From Odobenus rosmarus divergens (Eukaryota; Chordata; Mammalia; Carnivora; Odobenidae), in contig NW_004450665.1 in NCBI RefSeq assembly GCF_000321225.1, positions 569,822-633,821 on the forward strand: a stretch of DNA of 64,000 nucleotides. The letters are read 5' to 3'. Below are positions 24,055 through 35,645 of the stretch, one piece after another. The translations under genes and the position numbers were made by a program. The notes under the pieces are model-generated. The model was given only the letters and a program-made list of their open reading frames with translations, ran no database searches and was not told where the DNA came from. Numbering within the stretch: position 1 is the stretch's first letter; every line of letters starts with the position of its first letter.

Positions 24055-24145
24055 GAAATATCTTTTTTATTGCCATATCTTCAGCACCTGAGTGGTTCCA
24101 GGCAATAATATACACTTACTAAATATTTACTAAATTAACAGTATT
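24055..24145 (+). mobile_element. L2 3' end fragment
   Basis: GCCATATCTTCAGCACCTGA...TTCCAGGCAATAATATACAC...AAATATTTACTAAATTAAC parallels the L2 3' end CCCAGCACCTAGCACAGTGC...AATAAATATTTGTTGAATGA. Confidence 0.5.
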
Positions 24146-24190
24146 TGATTATATTGAAGAGATAATGAACATATAGCTATTTAAACACTG

Positions 24191-24228
24191 GGTGAATGGA
24201 TTGTTGGATGGATGGAAGGAAGGAAGGC
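24191..24228. repeat. (TGGA)n/(GGAA)n microsatellite
   Basis: GGATGGATGGAAGGAAGGAA units next to the L2 end. Confidence 0.85.
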
Positions 24229-25190
24229 CAATTTTGTTTTTCTCGCTAGGCTGTCTCTTGGATTTTTCTAGTCTGAACATTTCCACTGAAGATCTATTGT
24301 GTTCAGAGACAGTTATTTGTAGACATGAGGCTAAATTCTTGGCCACTTCCATCACCCCAATAGGATTCTTTCAGTGCTGTCAAGAGTAAAGGAGCAACAT
24401 CTAAGCAGCCAATGATGAAGAAAACAACTGAGAAGAAACGAGCAGACCCAAGGGCTGCCGCTGGGATCAGTCAGCTTGCTAACCAGAGGAGCAGAGCATC
24501 TTACTGAACAGCTAGACCTGTGGAATGCAGACTGTTTGGGGATGAAAGCTGTGGTGTTGGAAGAAATGAGAAGAGGAGTGTGCAGTAATCTGCTCGTTTT
24601 TCTCTCTTTTCCGAGACTGACGTGGCAGTAGAGATCAGAAGAGCATCCTGGCAGGCATGCGTTCTGACAGTGGAGAAGAGAGGCAACTGTAAGGAGACAC
24701 GATAGAACAGCCCTCCTGTCCAGGGAGGCAGAGGGCCGTTAAAGGCATCAGTAACTTCTGAGGTTAGCATCGTGTTTCTCTAAAGACCGCACATATGGCA
24801 AATTCTGCAGAGTGGAAAGGGGGTCAGAGAGTCATTTGCTAAAAGGGCAAGCCAGGCCCTTCTCGCTTCCATAGCTTCCTGGGGCATTACTGTATTGAGA
24901 CAGCGGAACACTTCACACACTATCACTGCCCAGTGGAGCAGCAGTGTGGGAAGCTCAGCCTAGTTCACGAGAATATTCTCTCTTGAAGGACTGGGAGCGC
25001 AGGTCCTCACCAGAGACCCCAGAGGGCGTTAGTTAGCAAGTGTCTGTCCCCTGCTTCCCATCCTACAGCCCAGTCTCATCGACAGGGTCCGTGGTATTCC
25101 AGCTTCTAGGATTAATCCAGTGCTTTGTCAAAACGGAATGATCCCAAGTGGGTTCCTGCCTTCTTCTCCCTCTTTTTTTTTTAACAAGTG
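24229..25190. other. Unassigned sequence
   Basis: Moderately GC-rich unique-looking sequence. No gene or repeat recognised. Confidence 0.4.
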
Positions 25191-25194
25191 ATTT

Positions 25195-25320
25195 ATGTAT
25201 TTTTTTTAAATAGAAAATACAGGTAAACCAAAAGAAAACTCAATCATAGTTTTATTACCCAGAGATTTAAGCACTGTTAACATTTTGGTTTATATCCATA
25301 TTCACTTTAAATTCTATTTA
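25195..25320 (-). mobile_element. Old L1ME-type 3' end fragment
   Basis: GTTTTATTACCCAGAGATTT, AAGCACTGTTAACATTTTGG and TTTATATCCATATTCACTTT match the antisense old-L1 phrase CACCCAGAGATAACCACTGTTAACATTT. Confidence 0.55.
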
Positions 25321-25335
25321 TTTATTCAGACAGAA

Positions 25336-25470
25336 TTTTTTGCCAGCTTTATTAAGTTATAATTGACAAAGGAATGTATATTATTAAGGCGTACAACTTG
25401 ATGAGTTGATAATATATCTACATTGTGAAATAATTGCCACAAACTTATTAACATATCCACTACTTCAGAC
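25336..25470 (-). mobile_element. L1 3' UTR fragment
   Basis: CCAGCTTTATTAAGTTATAA, TTGACAAAGGAATGTATATT, AAGGCGTACAACTTGATGAG and ATATCTACATTGTGAAATAA are the antisense 3' UTR of an L1MA/L1MB-like element. Confidence 0.8.
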
Positions 25471-25556
25471 CTTTTCTTTCTTTTTTCTTTCTTTCTTAAA
25501 TTCTTCATTTCTTTTTCTTTCCTTTTCTTTCCCTCCCCCCTTCCTTCCTTCTTTTG
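25471..25556. repeat. Polypyrimidine (CTTT)n/(CCTT)n tract
   Basis: About 86 bases almost entirely C and T. A 150-codon open frame (25406-25858, plus) runs through it only because pyrimidine tracts lack stop codons. Confidence 0.95.
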
Positions 25557-26283
25557 CAGACCTGCCTTCTTTCCATGACCTTACCTTATATTTCGACTCC
25601 TTCAAAAACTGTTCTCAGCTTTTCCTTTGCTCTGAATGCTCTACCTTGTTTATTCCAGAAGCAGATCCCTGTCTTGCTATAGGTCATTTTCATAGGTGCT
25701 CGGATGCCTTACGTGCACCCCGGCTCACGGCAGCCAGACCCCAGCCATGTAGGGCACCTACATCCCTGTGGACTGGCTATTTCCAACCTGCCAGTGACCC
25801 ACTGGCTCTTTTGTTTGGTCACCCTGTCACTCCTGCTGAAAGTCCCCAGAACTTTTGACTGCATGTCTAATTTTGCCTTCAAATCGTATTCATGAAAGCA
25901 CACCCCAAACATCTAATTTTACTCTTTTAGGCATTTCTAATCCTTCCTGCTCTTTCCTTCCTCCATCATCATCTGGATTCCCAGACTGACATAGACAAAG
26001 CGGTGATAGGGCTCCCTAGTATTTCCTAGTGAAAGGCAAAGGGCACCTGAATCAGAAAGTTGTGTTAGCCTTAAAAGTGAACGTAGAGATATTTACATAA
26101 ATTCAAAAGGTTAAGCATAGGAAAATATTGATGGATCAGTATAATATGGTTTGTCTTTGTGATATGCCATAATACTCACTGAGAAAGTTCACTGGTTAAA
26201 TATATTGTAGAGTCTGTAAACTAAATTGCTGGTCTTGCTGAACAGAGTCCATGAGTAAATCAGAACTAGATAGTGTGTTTCAT
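25557..26283. other. Unassigned; possible degenerate L2
   Basis: CTTTGCTCTGAATGCTCTAC near 25627 faintly resembles the L2 phrase around CTGCCTGGAATGCTCTTCC. The rest is not recognised and no exon is supported. Confidence 0.35.
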
Positions 26284-26503
26284 GGCTAATTCTTTTTTTT
26301 TTTTTTAAGATCTTATTTATTTATTTGACAGAGAGAGACATAGCAAGAGAGGGAACACAAGCAGGGGGAGTGGGAGAGGGAGAAGCAGACTTCCTGTGGA
26401 GCAGGGAGCCCGATGTGGGGCTCGATCCCAGGACCCTGGGATCATGACCTGAGCCGAAGGCAGACGCCTAACGACTGAGCCACCCAGGCACCTCAGCTAA
26501 TAC
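26284..26503 (-). mobile_element. SINEC, younger subtype, minus strand
   Basis: The body 26292-26494 is the reverse complement of a SINEC: T run, GATCTTATTTATTTATTTGA, GGCTCGATCCCAGGACCCTG, ATCATGACCTGAGCCGAAGG and GACTGAGCCACCCAGGCACC. The possible TSD (GGCTAATTC / AGCTAATAC) is short and imperfect. A second A run follows at 26511-26524. Confidence 0.95.
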
Positions 26504-26524
26504 TTACTTAAAAAAAAAAAAAAA

Positions 26525-27210
26525 TCAGAGTTCACCCCATCTCTGCTTCATGCCACCTAAAGGGCTAAGAAGTTTAGTCAGAGCAAACGTAGTTCACAGA
26601 CCCATTTGGTTTTGATTGTTCAGTCAGTCCCAGCATTTAGAGACCTAGGAATGGTGAGCATAAACATAATTCCATATTTTGCGGTCTTTTCTAACAACTT
26701 CTAATAACTTCATAATGCTGCTAAAGCTGGTCAGATTTAATTATGCTTATAAAGTCTATCCTTTTGTATACTAGTGAGCCCAATACTGTGGTTTTAAATA
26801 AAGTAAGAATAGTTTTCTAAAAATTCATATTTGATCATGTCATGCCCCTGGCTGAAGCACTGCTATTTTTGTGCACATTCTCTGAGCTTTCATGAAATAA
26901 AACATTTGGCAACTGTTACATTTTATCATCCCCAACATTTTAAAAGTGACATTCATTGATCTAGAGTTTACCTGTATAAATGAGCCCAGAGAGAGTTTCA
27001 TGCTATATTCATTCTGTACTTCTAGCATTTGCGTAGGGCACACACAGAAGATAATCAGTAATCCCATGATGAATGAGTGAATGAAAATAAATGAACATAT
27101 CAATTAAACATCGGGCAAGAAAATATTTTCTGTATTTTTGTATCTTTATCATAAAATAATTTTAGAACTCTGAAGTTATTATAATACTACTAGGAAATTC
27201 ACTATGGGGT
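26525..27210. other. Unassigned sequence
   Basis: AT-rich, no feature recognised. Confidence 0.4.
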
Positions 27211-27214
27211 ATTT

Positions 27215-28015
27215 AAAAGTAGAAAAAATGAAGGAAAGGCATATGAAAGCGTGCTCTCCATCATTAGTCAGCAGGGTAACGTGGATTAAAACTACAGTGT
27301 TACAGCACTATGCACTAAAAATGCCTAAACTTAAAAATATCAACAGCACCAAGCACTGGCAAGGATGGGAAGAAAATGGAACTCTTTTCTGTTGATGTTT
27401 GGGATGTAAAATGTTAAGAACACTCTGGAAAACAGTTTTCAGTTTTTTATAAAATGAACATATAAATATATAATCCCTCAATTCTACTTTCTGAGATTTA
27501 CCCAAGAGAAGTAAAGACATATATTTACATAATGTCCCTCTTCATTAAAAGTACTCACAAATTAGAAACGATTCAATGTTCAATCCAAATCAAGACGTAA
27601 ATGGATAAACAAATTATGGTATGTCCATATAATGGAATACTACTCGGCCAAACAAGGTGGGGGGCAAGGTGAACTAGGTATATGTAATGTGGATGGATCT
27701 CAAAAACATCACGAATGAAAAAAGCCAAAGAGTTGGTAATAATTCCATTTGTATGAAACTCTAGAATAGGTAAACCTAGTCAGCAGTGATAGAAAGGAAG
27801 TAAGTGGTTGTCTCAGGCCAGGAGTAGACAGAGACTTGACCATAAGAGAGCACAGGGAACTTTTGAGGTGATGACAAAGTTATAGATCCTGATCGAGGTG
27901 GTAGTTACACAGATGTATGCATTTGTTGAAACTCATTGAACTATCTGCTGAAAATTAGTGCATTTTATTACATATAATACTTACACTTTAATAAAGTTGA
28001 TTACAAATTAAACAA
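27215..28015 (+). mobile_element. L1 (L1MC/L1MD-like) ORF2 end plus 3' UTR
   Basis: Sense-strand order is kept: CCATCATTAGTCAGCAGGGT, GAACACTCTGGAAAACAGTT, AATGGATAAACAAATTATGG, ATATAATGGAATACTACTCG, ATTCCATTTGTATGAAACTC, GTGCATTTTATTACATATAA, ending in ACTTTAATAAAGTTGATTAC. About 0.8 kb, 5'-truncated, frame broken. Confidence 0.85.
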
Positions 28016-30124
28016 AATTAGGAAAAATTTGAAAACCTGGTACCTGTTTTGATAATTACAGAAATTTATTATGTTTTATTAATTATCAGTATTTTTAACC
28101 TATGGAATCAATTCTTCATAAAACCCTGCTACATAGTTATTTGATATTGCTAGTGATACTGCTCCTTCATACCCACTGAGTAATAACCATGTAGATAAAG
28201 TAAAAGAGAGCTTATAGGTTCACAAAGTGTTGCCCAAGTTCCACTGTATTGATGATGTATTTAAGGCTTTCTATGATAGTAAGTGTAAGGCAGAAATTCT
28301 TTCAAAGGTCAAAATTACCATTTGGAAGAGGCTGTACTTTAAACCTTTACCTCTGCAAGTTACTTTGCCTGAAGCTTGTTTTGTTATTGTTACATCAGGC
28401 ATAAAGCCACTGAATATCAGTTGTTTATCACCTTAGAAAAAAATAGAAAGTGATCGAAGAAAGAAAGAAAGAAAGAAAAAACAAAACAAAAAAACTCATC
28501 CTAGAAACTGTTTAAAGAAAGCAAGTTCTGGGGCCCAGTGTGAACCCAACAGCCACTCAGCTCTCTGCCTCATCCATCTGCATGTGTATCTACAGCTCAA
28601 TGTAGTACATGGCAATACTGAGAAAGAAAAGACTAAATTATGCCGAGGGTGCCCTCTTAAGGCAGAGAAACCTCCGATCATTTTTGAAAGACTCATGAAA
28701 AGCAGTTGAAATACTGTTTGCCCTTAAGACATTGTCCTCAACTGGCAAATTTACTTATCTAGAACAGAATGTCCCTGATCATGCCAAATAGCCAAGATAC
28801 CACAATCATCAGGAGTCAGTTTCATAGGCCAATTGCTAGAATTTAGGATAACTATTTGACTTATACCCAAACCCAGGACATTTTAAGAAAGGAAGTACTA
28901 TTAATAATTATGCTGGGACAGCAAGCATAAACCAGAACTGTCCCAGGCAAACTGGGGCCATGGCCACCCTAGTAATATATAATATCTGAAGAACGTCTTT
29001 CATGTGGTGCCACCCAGGGCTAAACTATAGGAAAATGCCCAAAGAATGCATAGGGAACACAAATGAAAATGTCTTCAATGCAGTATCATTCATTTTCACC
29101 CAAGTTTTGTTTTTTAACCAAAGACAGAACAGAATGTGGTTTTTGATAACATTTACTCCAGCATAACATAAAAGACATTCACTCTTTCAGCCTACTACGA
29201 TTTTTTTTTCATTTTAGGAAAGAGCTTTATTCTACCTGGAGGGGCGTTCTATCTCTCAGCTCCAGGTCCCCCAGTACGCACCCAAAAAGCACCATGTGTG
29301 AAGTAGGTTACGTAGAGATTAGCAGATTTATTCTCAAAATTGCTGTGTCTTATCCCTTCTCCTGTATCAGTCATTGGTTCCAGATAATAACTGGTAGATT
29401 TTTTTTTTTTTTGGATGAATAAGAATTAAGTGTTCCTAATTGTTGGAAGATGTTAGGTTACTGAAAATTTGACAAAGGATTTCTAAAATAAGCATAAATG
29501 TTCATTCTATGAAATGTGCCAATATGTATCAGTGAGCATTGGCTATTTGTCTTTTGCTAAATTATTAATACAGCATACCAGATACCACTTTTTTCTCCCC
29601 AGTGAATTGTTGACATTTAACTAATTTAGCCATGCTTATGTCATCCCTACTTTGAACTGTTATTTCCCAGTTATTACCAGAAGTCATTTGAAAACAAACA
29701 CCTACTAGATACAAAAAAAAAAAAAATCCCTCCGTATAAAACAAATAAAAGGTACTTGTAAATTGTTTACATTTATAAGACGCAATATATACACAGAATT
29801 TTGAATGCATGAAGAAGGATATTTTGACTGTAATAATTTTTAAAAAATCACTTTCTTAGAGTTGCAGTCTGAACTAAAACAACCCTCTCCATTTGAGTGT
29901 GTCACTAACAGCTCTGAGTTGACTCCAGGATCATTAAAAAAGAAATGATCGTAATACATATAACCTCCTAAGGTACAAATTTTGGAATAAATTATGCCCC
30001 AAATCAAATAAGTTGGTCACTCCTCTGCTTTTTCTCTTGCTCTTTATCCTCAGGGTGTCATCATTTGAGAATGGATTTGCTTTCAAGAAAAGCTCCTTTT
30101 ATTTTATTACGTATTATTACCGCT
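28016..30124. other. Mostly unassigned; (GAAA)n at 28454-28480
   Basis: GAAAGAAAGAAAGAAAGAAA is a simple repeat at about 28454-28480. T or A runs occur at 29399-29413 and 29713-29726. No gene or nameable mobile element is seen elsewhere. Confidence 0.45.
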
Positions 30125-30215
30125 ATTGATTAATATTTACATTGTGCCCAGGGCTGTATTATATGCTTCATTTGCATTATCATCTTTAATCCTCAAGACA
30201 TCCATACAATATAGA
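30125..30215 (-). mobile_element. MIR fragment
   Basis: ATTGTGCCCAGGGCTGTATT, ATGCTTCATTTGCATTATCA and TTTAATCCTCAAGACATCCA follow the antisense MIR 3' part. Confidence 0.6.
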
Positions 30216-32590
30216 TGGAGGAGCCCTGGGCACCTAGAAGGTGAGGCTGATTCCATAGTGTCTTTAAGACAGGTGACGTGTTCTCCCGTGAAAAGGAATT
30301 CGTGTAGTTTTACAAGAAACAAAAGCTTTCTTATGAGAAAAAGGGACTAAAGGTACAATTACATCATGTGTTATGAGAATTTTTCAGAAGCTTTCAGGAG
30401 AGGAAATGAGAGGAAGAGATAGGAAAGAGATGGTACTTTGTCTGTGGGAACATGACAGTTGAACTGAAATGAGCAGTGTGTGAACAGAAAGAAATATCCA
30501 GAGTGTGGATGGTCACAGGCAGCTTCCCACCTGCTCTGAGCAGCAAGAAGAACTTGAACCATCCTAGGGAGGGAACTACACTTTTACTCTTGACAATCTC
30601 CACAAAATGACAGCAAAGAACCCCCCCCCCAAGAAATGGTTCATGATATCCTCAAAGTTTTGGAATCAGATTTGTCCTAAAACCTGATCTGAGAAGGTTG
30701 AAACCACAGGGAAACTGAGCACAGAAAATCTGTTTGCAGTATCACTAGTCAGAAAACACAACTGCAGAGGCTAAGGAGTGTAGGTTTTGCTGCTTCACAA
30801 TGTCCAACTCCAAGAAGCCAGGTGGGAAGGACACGGGGTGGGATCCTCACATGGAATTAGTCAGTTGGGAGGAATTTTAGCATTAAACAAACCATATTAA
30901 AAATGTATCTTTTGAAACCCTATTTTTAATCTATTTCTTTCCCATATGTAAAACATCTTAAATACTATTTCAGTGCTAGACACATCATTTAGACTTGATA
31001 CATGCAGATTGATCCAGTGAATGGGAAAAATAGGAAAATGATTTTCTGAACTCTTGTCGTTAAAACGTGTATTTGTTTTGTATTCCCCCATTGTCTCTGA
31101 AATGGCATTTCTTGAGAGAGAACTAATTTGAGACTTTCAGAAGAGGCCAAACAAGCAGTTGATAACTGATTTGCTCATTAATGGCCTGGGGTGTCACAGA
31201 AAACAACTGAGATTCCAGGAAACTCATTTTAATGACATTAACGATGCCTTTTGAAGTTGCAATTACTACTATAAAACCACAGCCAGTGGCTTATTGTGGT
31301 TATTTTTTTTCTTCAGAATGAGCTACAAAAATGTTATGAGCCAAAATAATAAAACTAATACTAATACTACCACTACTACTAATAATAATAATACCTTTCG
31401 AAAGCCAGACACTCAGAATTAGCAAGCAGGTTTTTCTAAGTTATAATACAGGTCATCATTGGAAAAGATACATGTAGAATTCTACGCCAAAGACCTTATT
31501 TTCTTTCTTTTCCTTTTCCTTCTGGTGAGATGGGAGAAACAAGGGATTTCGTATTATTTTTGAAAACCAAAATGCAATTATTCACAGGAAAAAAAAACAT
31601 TTTAATCTTTCTTAAATGAGTACTTTTGGAAATGAAAATAAAATTGTACTAGCAAAAATTTAATGAGCACCTAAGATGGAAATTTCTTAAATGATTCTTT
31701 TAATAGATTTCAGACTAGTGTCAATTCATGCTGATTGGTAAATAATATAATGGAGTCAAATAATGTATTATCAGAAGAAAGAGAAATAAACATTCTATGA
31801 ATTTATTCTTCAAGAGTTCTAACCAAATGATTATTTTAAAAGAATTCTCCCTTCTTGAACAGTGCTTAGTATATACATTCCTTGTGAGCAGAGAGAAGGT
31901 CTGAGAATTGGGTCTGAGACCTAAACATCAGCAGTGTTTAGAATAACAACTTTCTCAAAGGAACACAATGTAAATATCCTTTTTCTTCTGTTTGGTTATT
32001 TTGAACAGCATGCATACTTCACATGAACTCTCGTGAAGTGTTTGATTAGTCAAAGAAAAAGCCAATATTTGAAAAGGTGTTATTCACAATGGAACTAAAG
32101 TAGGTATAAGGCAAAATTGTAGTGGGGTTAACATGGTAGAGAGGGACACTGCTATTCAAAGGATGGGCAAGTGAAAGTACACCTTGGGATTTAAAGACAA
32201 AGTGTCTGGTAATGATTACTATTCATGTTTCTAGATGAAGAAGCTATGTATGACTAGTGTTTTTTGCCCTACAGGATGCTCATAGAGAACATCGTTTGGC
32301 TGCATTAACATGTTGTTCACATAGTCTGGACTTGGAGAGATTTAAGACACATATAAGAAATGCTTAAATATAAAAGATTTTACCAACACTGGGAAAGTAT
32401 GGGAAATGGAATTTTGTAGATCAGTCAACATGCCCAGGCTTTGGTTGAGGTCAAGGAATAGGTTTTAGGGCAGATCTGCTTCTCATATGTGTGACCTATG
32501 CTAAATAACTTAAATTTGCTAAGCTTCAATACTACAGAAAGTTGGAGAGTGGCTGGAGGCCTGGTAATGCACAGATATCACTCAATCTTC
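30216..32590. other. Mostly unassigned; C10 at 30621-30630, (ACT/AAT)n at 31348-31394
   Basis: A ten-C run and a trinucleotide repeat (ACTAATACTAATACTACCAC, then AATAATAATAATACC) are the only structured parts. No coding or mobile element recognised. Confidence 0.45.
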
Positions 32591-32655
32591 AAAAAAAGTG
32601 AAGTTCTACCATATGATCCAGCAATCCGACTTTGGGGTATCTATCCAAGGGAAGA
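32591..32655 (+). mobile_element. Small L1 ORF2 fragment
   Basis: AAGTTCTACCATATGATCCA, GCAATCCGACTTTGGGGTAT and CTATCCAAGG reproduce the L1 ORF2 block that encodes LPYDPAIRLLGIYP. Only about 65 bases remain and they are isolated from other L1 sequence. Confidence 0.7.
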
Positions 32656-33141
32656 GGAAGAAGAAGCTAGACTGTCTTCATTGTCCTGAAATTCTGCAGG
32701 ATCAGAAAACAGAGGCAGAGTATTCATCTTTGTTTCTCACTGAAGGTTATGACTCTGGAAATCAAAGTAGAATAGTTGCGGAATAACAATTGGACACAAA
32801 AATAGAATGAAGTTACCAGAATGTTGGACTCCTGTAACACAACCAAGAGTCCCTTGAAAGATGAAAAGAAATGGCTTCAGAGGGAGACTTGCCAAACTGA
32901 TGAAGATGGCTTTGTTTTGACATGTGAGGAGTAGAAGAAAAAGGAACAGATACAACCATAAAGGTCAATGCTACGGATGAAAACAGCACTCACACAGAAA
33001 GGAAAACAACAGTGGAGGTAACACCCTATTATTTCAAGAAGAAGTAACTAGAAAAATGATAGAAGTAATCCTTGGGTCTCAGATTTGAAAATGTAGAGAG
33101 CATGAGAAGTAAAGAGGAAAATATTTTAAAACCTACATATT
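32656..33141. other. Unassigned, purine-rich sequence
   Basis: A/G-rich with no recognised element. Could be eroded retroelement interior. Confidence 0.35.
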
Positions 33142-33410
33142 GCAAAAACAACTTTTTTTTATTATGTTATGTTAATGACCATACAACTTTTAAAAAAAAA
33201 TATTTATTTATTTGAGAGAGCGCGAGGGCACACACACCTGGGCACATGTGACATAGTGGGGGAGGGGCAGAGGGCAAGCCGACTCCCTGCTGAGCATGGA
33301 GCCCGTTATAGGGATTGATCCCAGGACCCGGAGATCACAACCTGAGCTAAACCCAAGAGTCTGGTGCTCAACTGACTGAGCCACCCAGGAGCCCCTGCAG
33401 AAACAACTTT
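33142..33410 (-). mobile_element. SINEC joined to an L1 3' end, within one TSD pair
   Basis: Minus-strand SINEC body at about 33190-33395: TATTTATTTATTTGAGAGAG, GATTGATCCCAGGACCCGGA, CTGACTGAGCCACCCAGGAG. Left of it, at about 33156-33186, is antisense L1 3' end: ATTATGTTATGTTAATGACC. The duplication GCAAAAACAACTTT (33142-33155) recurs with one change at 33397-33410 and encloses both parts. A third ACAACTTTT lies between them. See the finding on this locus. Confidence 0.85.
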
Positions 33411-33599
33411 GGAAGCCCTGATAACAGAAATAAAAGCAACATAATTATAATCTTTCTGATCTAACAAATCACCTATTATCCTTTTAAAATAATTTTTAAA
33501 GACCTAAATGTATACTGAATGTGTAAAAATTTTGAAAGGTGGAAAAGAAATGTAAACTCCAAGGTAACCTTTCAGATAGGTGCATGGATGTGCACGGGG
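33411..33599. other. Unassigned AT-rich sequence
   Basis: No feature recognised. May belong to the L1 that follows. Confidence 0.35.
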
Positions 33600-33935
33600 A
33601 CACGCACACTCGTACACGCTGACATACTGTAATCACACTACAGACATGATGTTTTTCATCTTGCTCTTTTATTTACCAGTATGGTGATAACTTCTTTGTG
33701 CCACTAAACAGTCTTTGGAAGCATATGTTTGGCTATAAATAAAATATTTCATCATATAAATAGACCACAATATATTCAAATGTTATTTTTGTATATTTAG
33801 AATTTTTCCACTTTTCATTTTTAGAAATAAATTGCTTATATCCATATAAATAAATCTTTGAATTATTCCCTTAAAATATATTCAGAAAAGTGGAAATGCT
33901 GGGGGAAAAGGGTATGGAAAATGTTTAACATTTTA
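33600..33935 (-). mobile_element. Old L1 (L1ME-like) fragment
   Basis: ATGATGTTTTTCATCTTGCT, ATCATATAAATAGACCACAA, TTTAGAAATAAATTGCTTAT, AAGTGGAAATGCTGGGGGAA and AGGGTATGGAAAATGTTTAA keep the antisense ORF2 3' order, as in the copy at 10.3 kb. Confidence 0.6.
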
Positions 33936-34294
33936 ATGTTTTATGATTATAATAGTAATATATGTATGTTACAGAGAATTTAGAAAATATATAAAGTTTC
34001 AAAGCAAAACTGTAAACTTCCCGCTCTACTCTTTATTGCCTCAAATGTATATTTTAATTCTGTAATGCCATTTTTAGTTTCTTTGACATCCCTATTGATT
34101 TTACCCACCCCTGCTCCCTGTTCTGTCTCATTCTGCCCTCTCCCTTTATGACCTGCTTCCAGCTCACAGGGACTTGACTTCCTGCCCCCTGGTTCCTGTA
34201 CTCTTTCAGAAGTGTTTCCTTTAGATGAGTGTTCTTTTTCTTTTATTCTGCAGCATGTTTTCCTTTGGGCAGAAAGGAATGAGAACATAGAGGT
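33936..34294. other. Unassigned; start may be an old L1 end
   Basis: AGAGAATTTAGAAAATATAT at 33973 resembles the old L1 phrase GTAGAAAATTTGGAAAATAC. The remainder, pyrimidine-rich to about 34260, is not recognised. Confidence 0.35.
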
Positions 34295-34505
34295 TCAGAG
34301 CTTGTCCTAGAACACAACCGTCTGGTTTGAATCCCAGCTCTGGTGTTTCTGAGCAGTGTGATTTTGGCCACATCGTTTAAAATATCTCTGTACTCACTGT
34401 AGAATGGACATAATACTCCTAACTATTTACTAGGGTCTTTGAGGAGATGAAATGAGCTCATACATGTACATCATTTAGTATACATTCAGGAAGCGTTAAC
34501 TTATT
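34295..34505 (+). mobile_element. MIR SINE
   Basis: GGTTTGAATCCCAGCTCTGG, GTGTGATTTTGGCCACATCG, GTAGAATGGACATAATACTC and GAGGAGATGAAATGAGCTCA match the MIR core and 3' half in order. Confidence 0.85.
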
Positions 34506-34593
34506 GTGGCTCTGTATTGGCCTTTTTTTCTGTTTTTCCTTAAAAGGAGGAAATATTTAAAGATTAATGACCATCAGGTTTTTTCTGGCGGGG

Positions 34594-34626
34594 GTGTGTG
34601 TGAGAGAGAGAGGGAGAGAAGGAGAC
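34594..34626. repeat. (GT)n(GA)n low-complexity tract
   Basis: GTGTGTGTGAGAGAGAGAGG, then a GGAGAGAAGGAGA run. Confidence 0.8.
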
Positions 34627-34996
34627 ACTATATATACCTGTTTTGGGGGGCATGAGTCAAATCCTCATTGAAGTCAGATTGATGGTCAGAATTCCTAGCT
34701 CAGTTCCTGATTCATAGTCACCCACCATGGCTCTGTCACACCATGATGAACTCACTTGCTTCCTCTGTTATGTGGCTAGACCACAAGATGATCACAGGTG
34801 GTCTGTTGACAGTCCACAGTCTGTAGTACGTGGCTGCTACCCAAATGGCTTCCATCATTCCCTGCCTGGTAGTTTCATTCCAGAGCACCATGGGCCCCCC
34901 TCTACTTCCTAACAGAATGAGATGGAAAAATAAAGATGGAGGAGTGGGAGAATGGATAAGGATTCCAAAGAAACTAAAAAAGGTCACTACAGAACT
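34627..34996. other. Unassigned sequence
   Basis: No element or exon recognised. Confidence 0.4.
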
Positions 34997-35229
34997 AAAA
35001 TAAACACTCAAGAGGGGGGCGCCTGGGTGGCTCAGTCGGTTAAGCAGCTGCCTTCAGCTTGAGTCATGGTCCCAGGGTCCTGGGATCGAGCCCCATATCA
35101 GGCTCTCTACTCAGTAGGGAGCCTGCTTCTCCCTCTCCCACTCCCCCTGCTTGTGCTCTCTCTCTCACTGTCTTTCTCTCTGTCAAATAAAATCTTTAAA
35201 AAAATAAAATAAAATATACATTCAAGAGG
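34997..35229 (+). mobile_element. SINEC with 19-bp TSD
   Basis: The body 35016-35210 contains GCGCCTGGGTGGCTCAGTCG, CCAGGGTCCTGGGATCGAGC and TCTGTCAAATAAAATCTTTA. The TSD AAAATAAACACTCAAGAGG (34997-35015) recurs with two changes at 35211-35229. Confidence 0.97.
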
Positions 35230-35344
35230 ATAAAGGACAGGACTGGAACTGTGTATATTTTGCTTTGTAGCTTTCTAAATTTTCCATGTTATTTGATTTT
35301 CTATCTCAGAACAGATCTAAAAAGAGATATAATAAAAGCAGAAA

Positions 35345-35645
35345 AGAGGAAATGAGATTTGTAAAATGCCTTTTACAATAGTATCAAAAATATCAAGTAA
35401 TTCTGCATAATCTAATGGATGTGTTAGTGCTCCAGAGGAAACATTGTAAAACTTAATGAGAGATATAAAAGAAAATCTAAATAAATGGAGAGATGTAACA
35501 TGTTCATGAGTTGGAAGACTGAATATTTTAATGATATTACTCTTGCCAAATTGATCTATAGAGTTAATGAAATTGCAATCTAAATTCCAACAGGCTTTTC
35601 TTCAGTAAAAAATAGACAAGCTAATTCTAAAGTGTATATGGAGAA
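35345..35645 (+). mobile_element. L1 ORF2 middle fragment
   Basis: TTTTACAATAGTATCAAAAA, TAAATAAATGGAGAGATGTA, GTTCATGAGTTGGAAGACTG, AGAGTTAATGAAATTGCAAT and GACAAGCTAATTCTAAAGTG are the ordered sense-strand ORF2 region downstream of the RT core. Several hundred bases of ORF2 are then missing before the next segment. Confidence 0.8.

Noticed and set aside
25406..25858. 150-codon open frame, plus strand
   Set aside because: It starts in an L1 3' UTR and passes through a polypyrimidine tract that cannot contain stop codons. Composition explains it.
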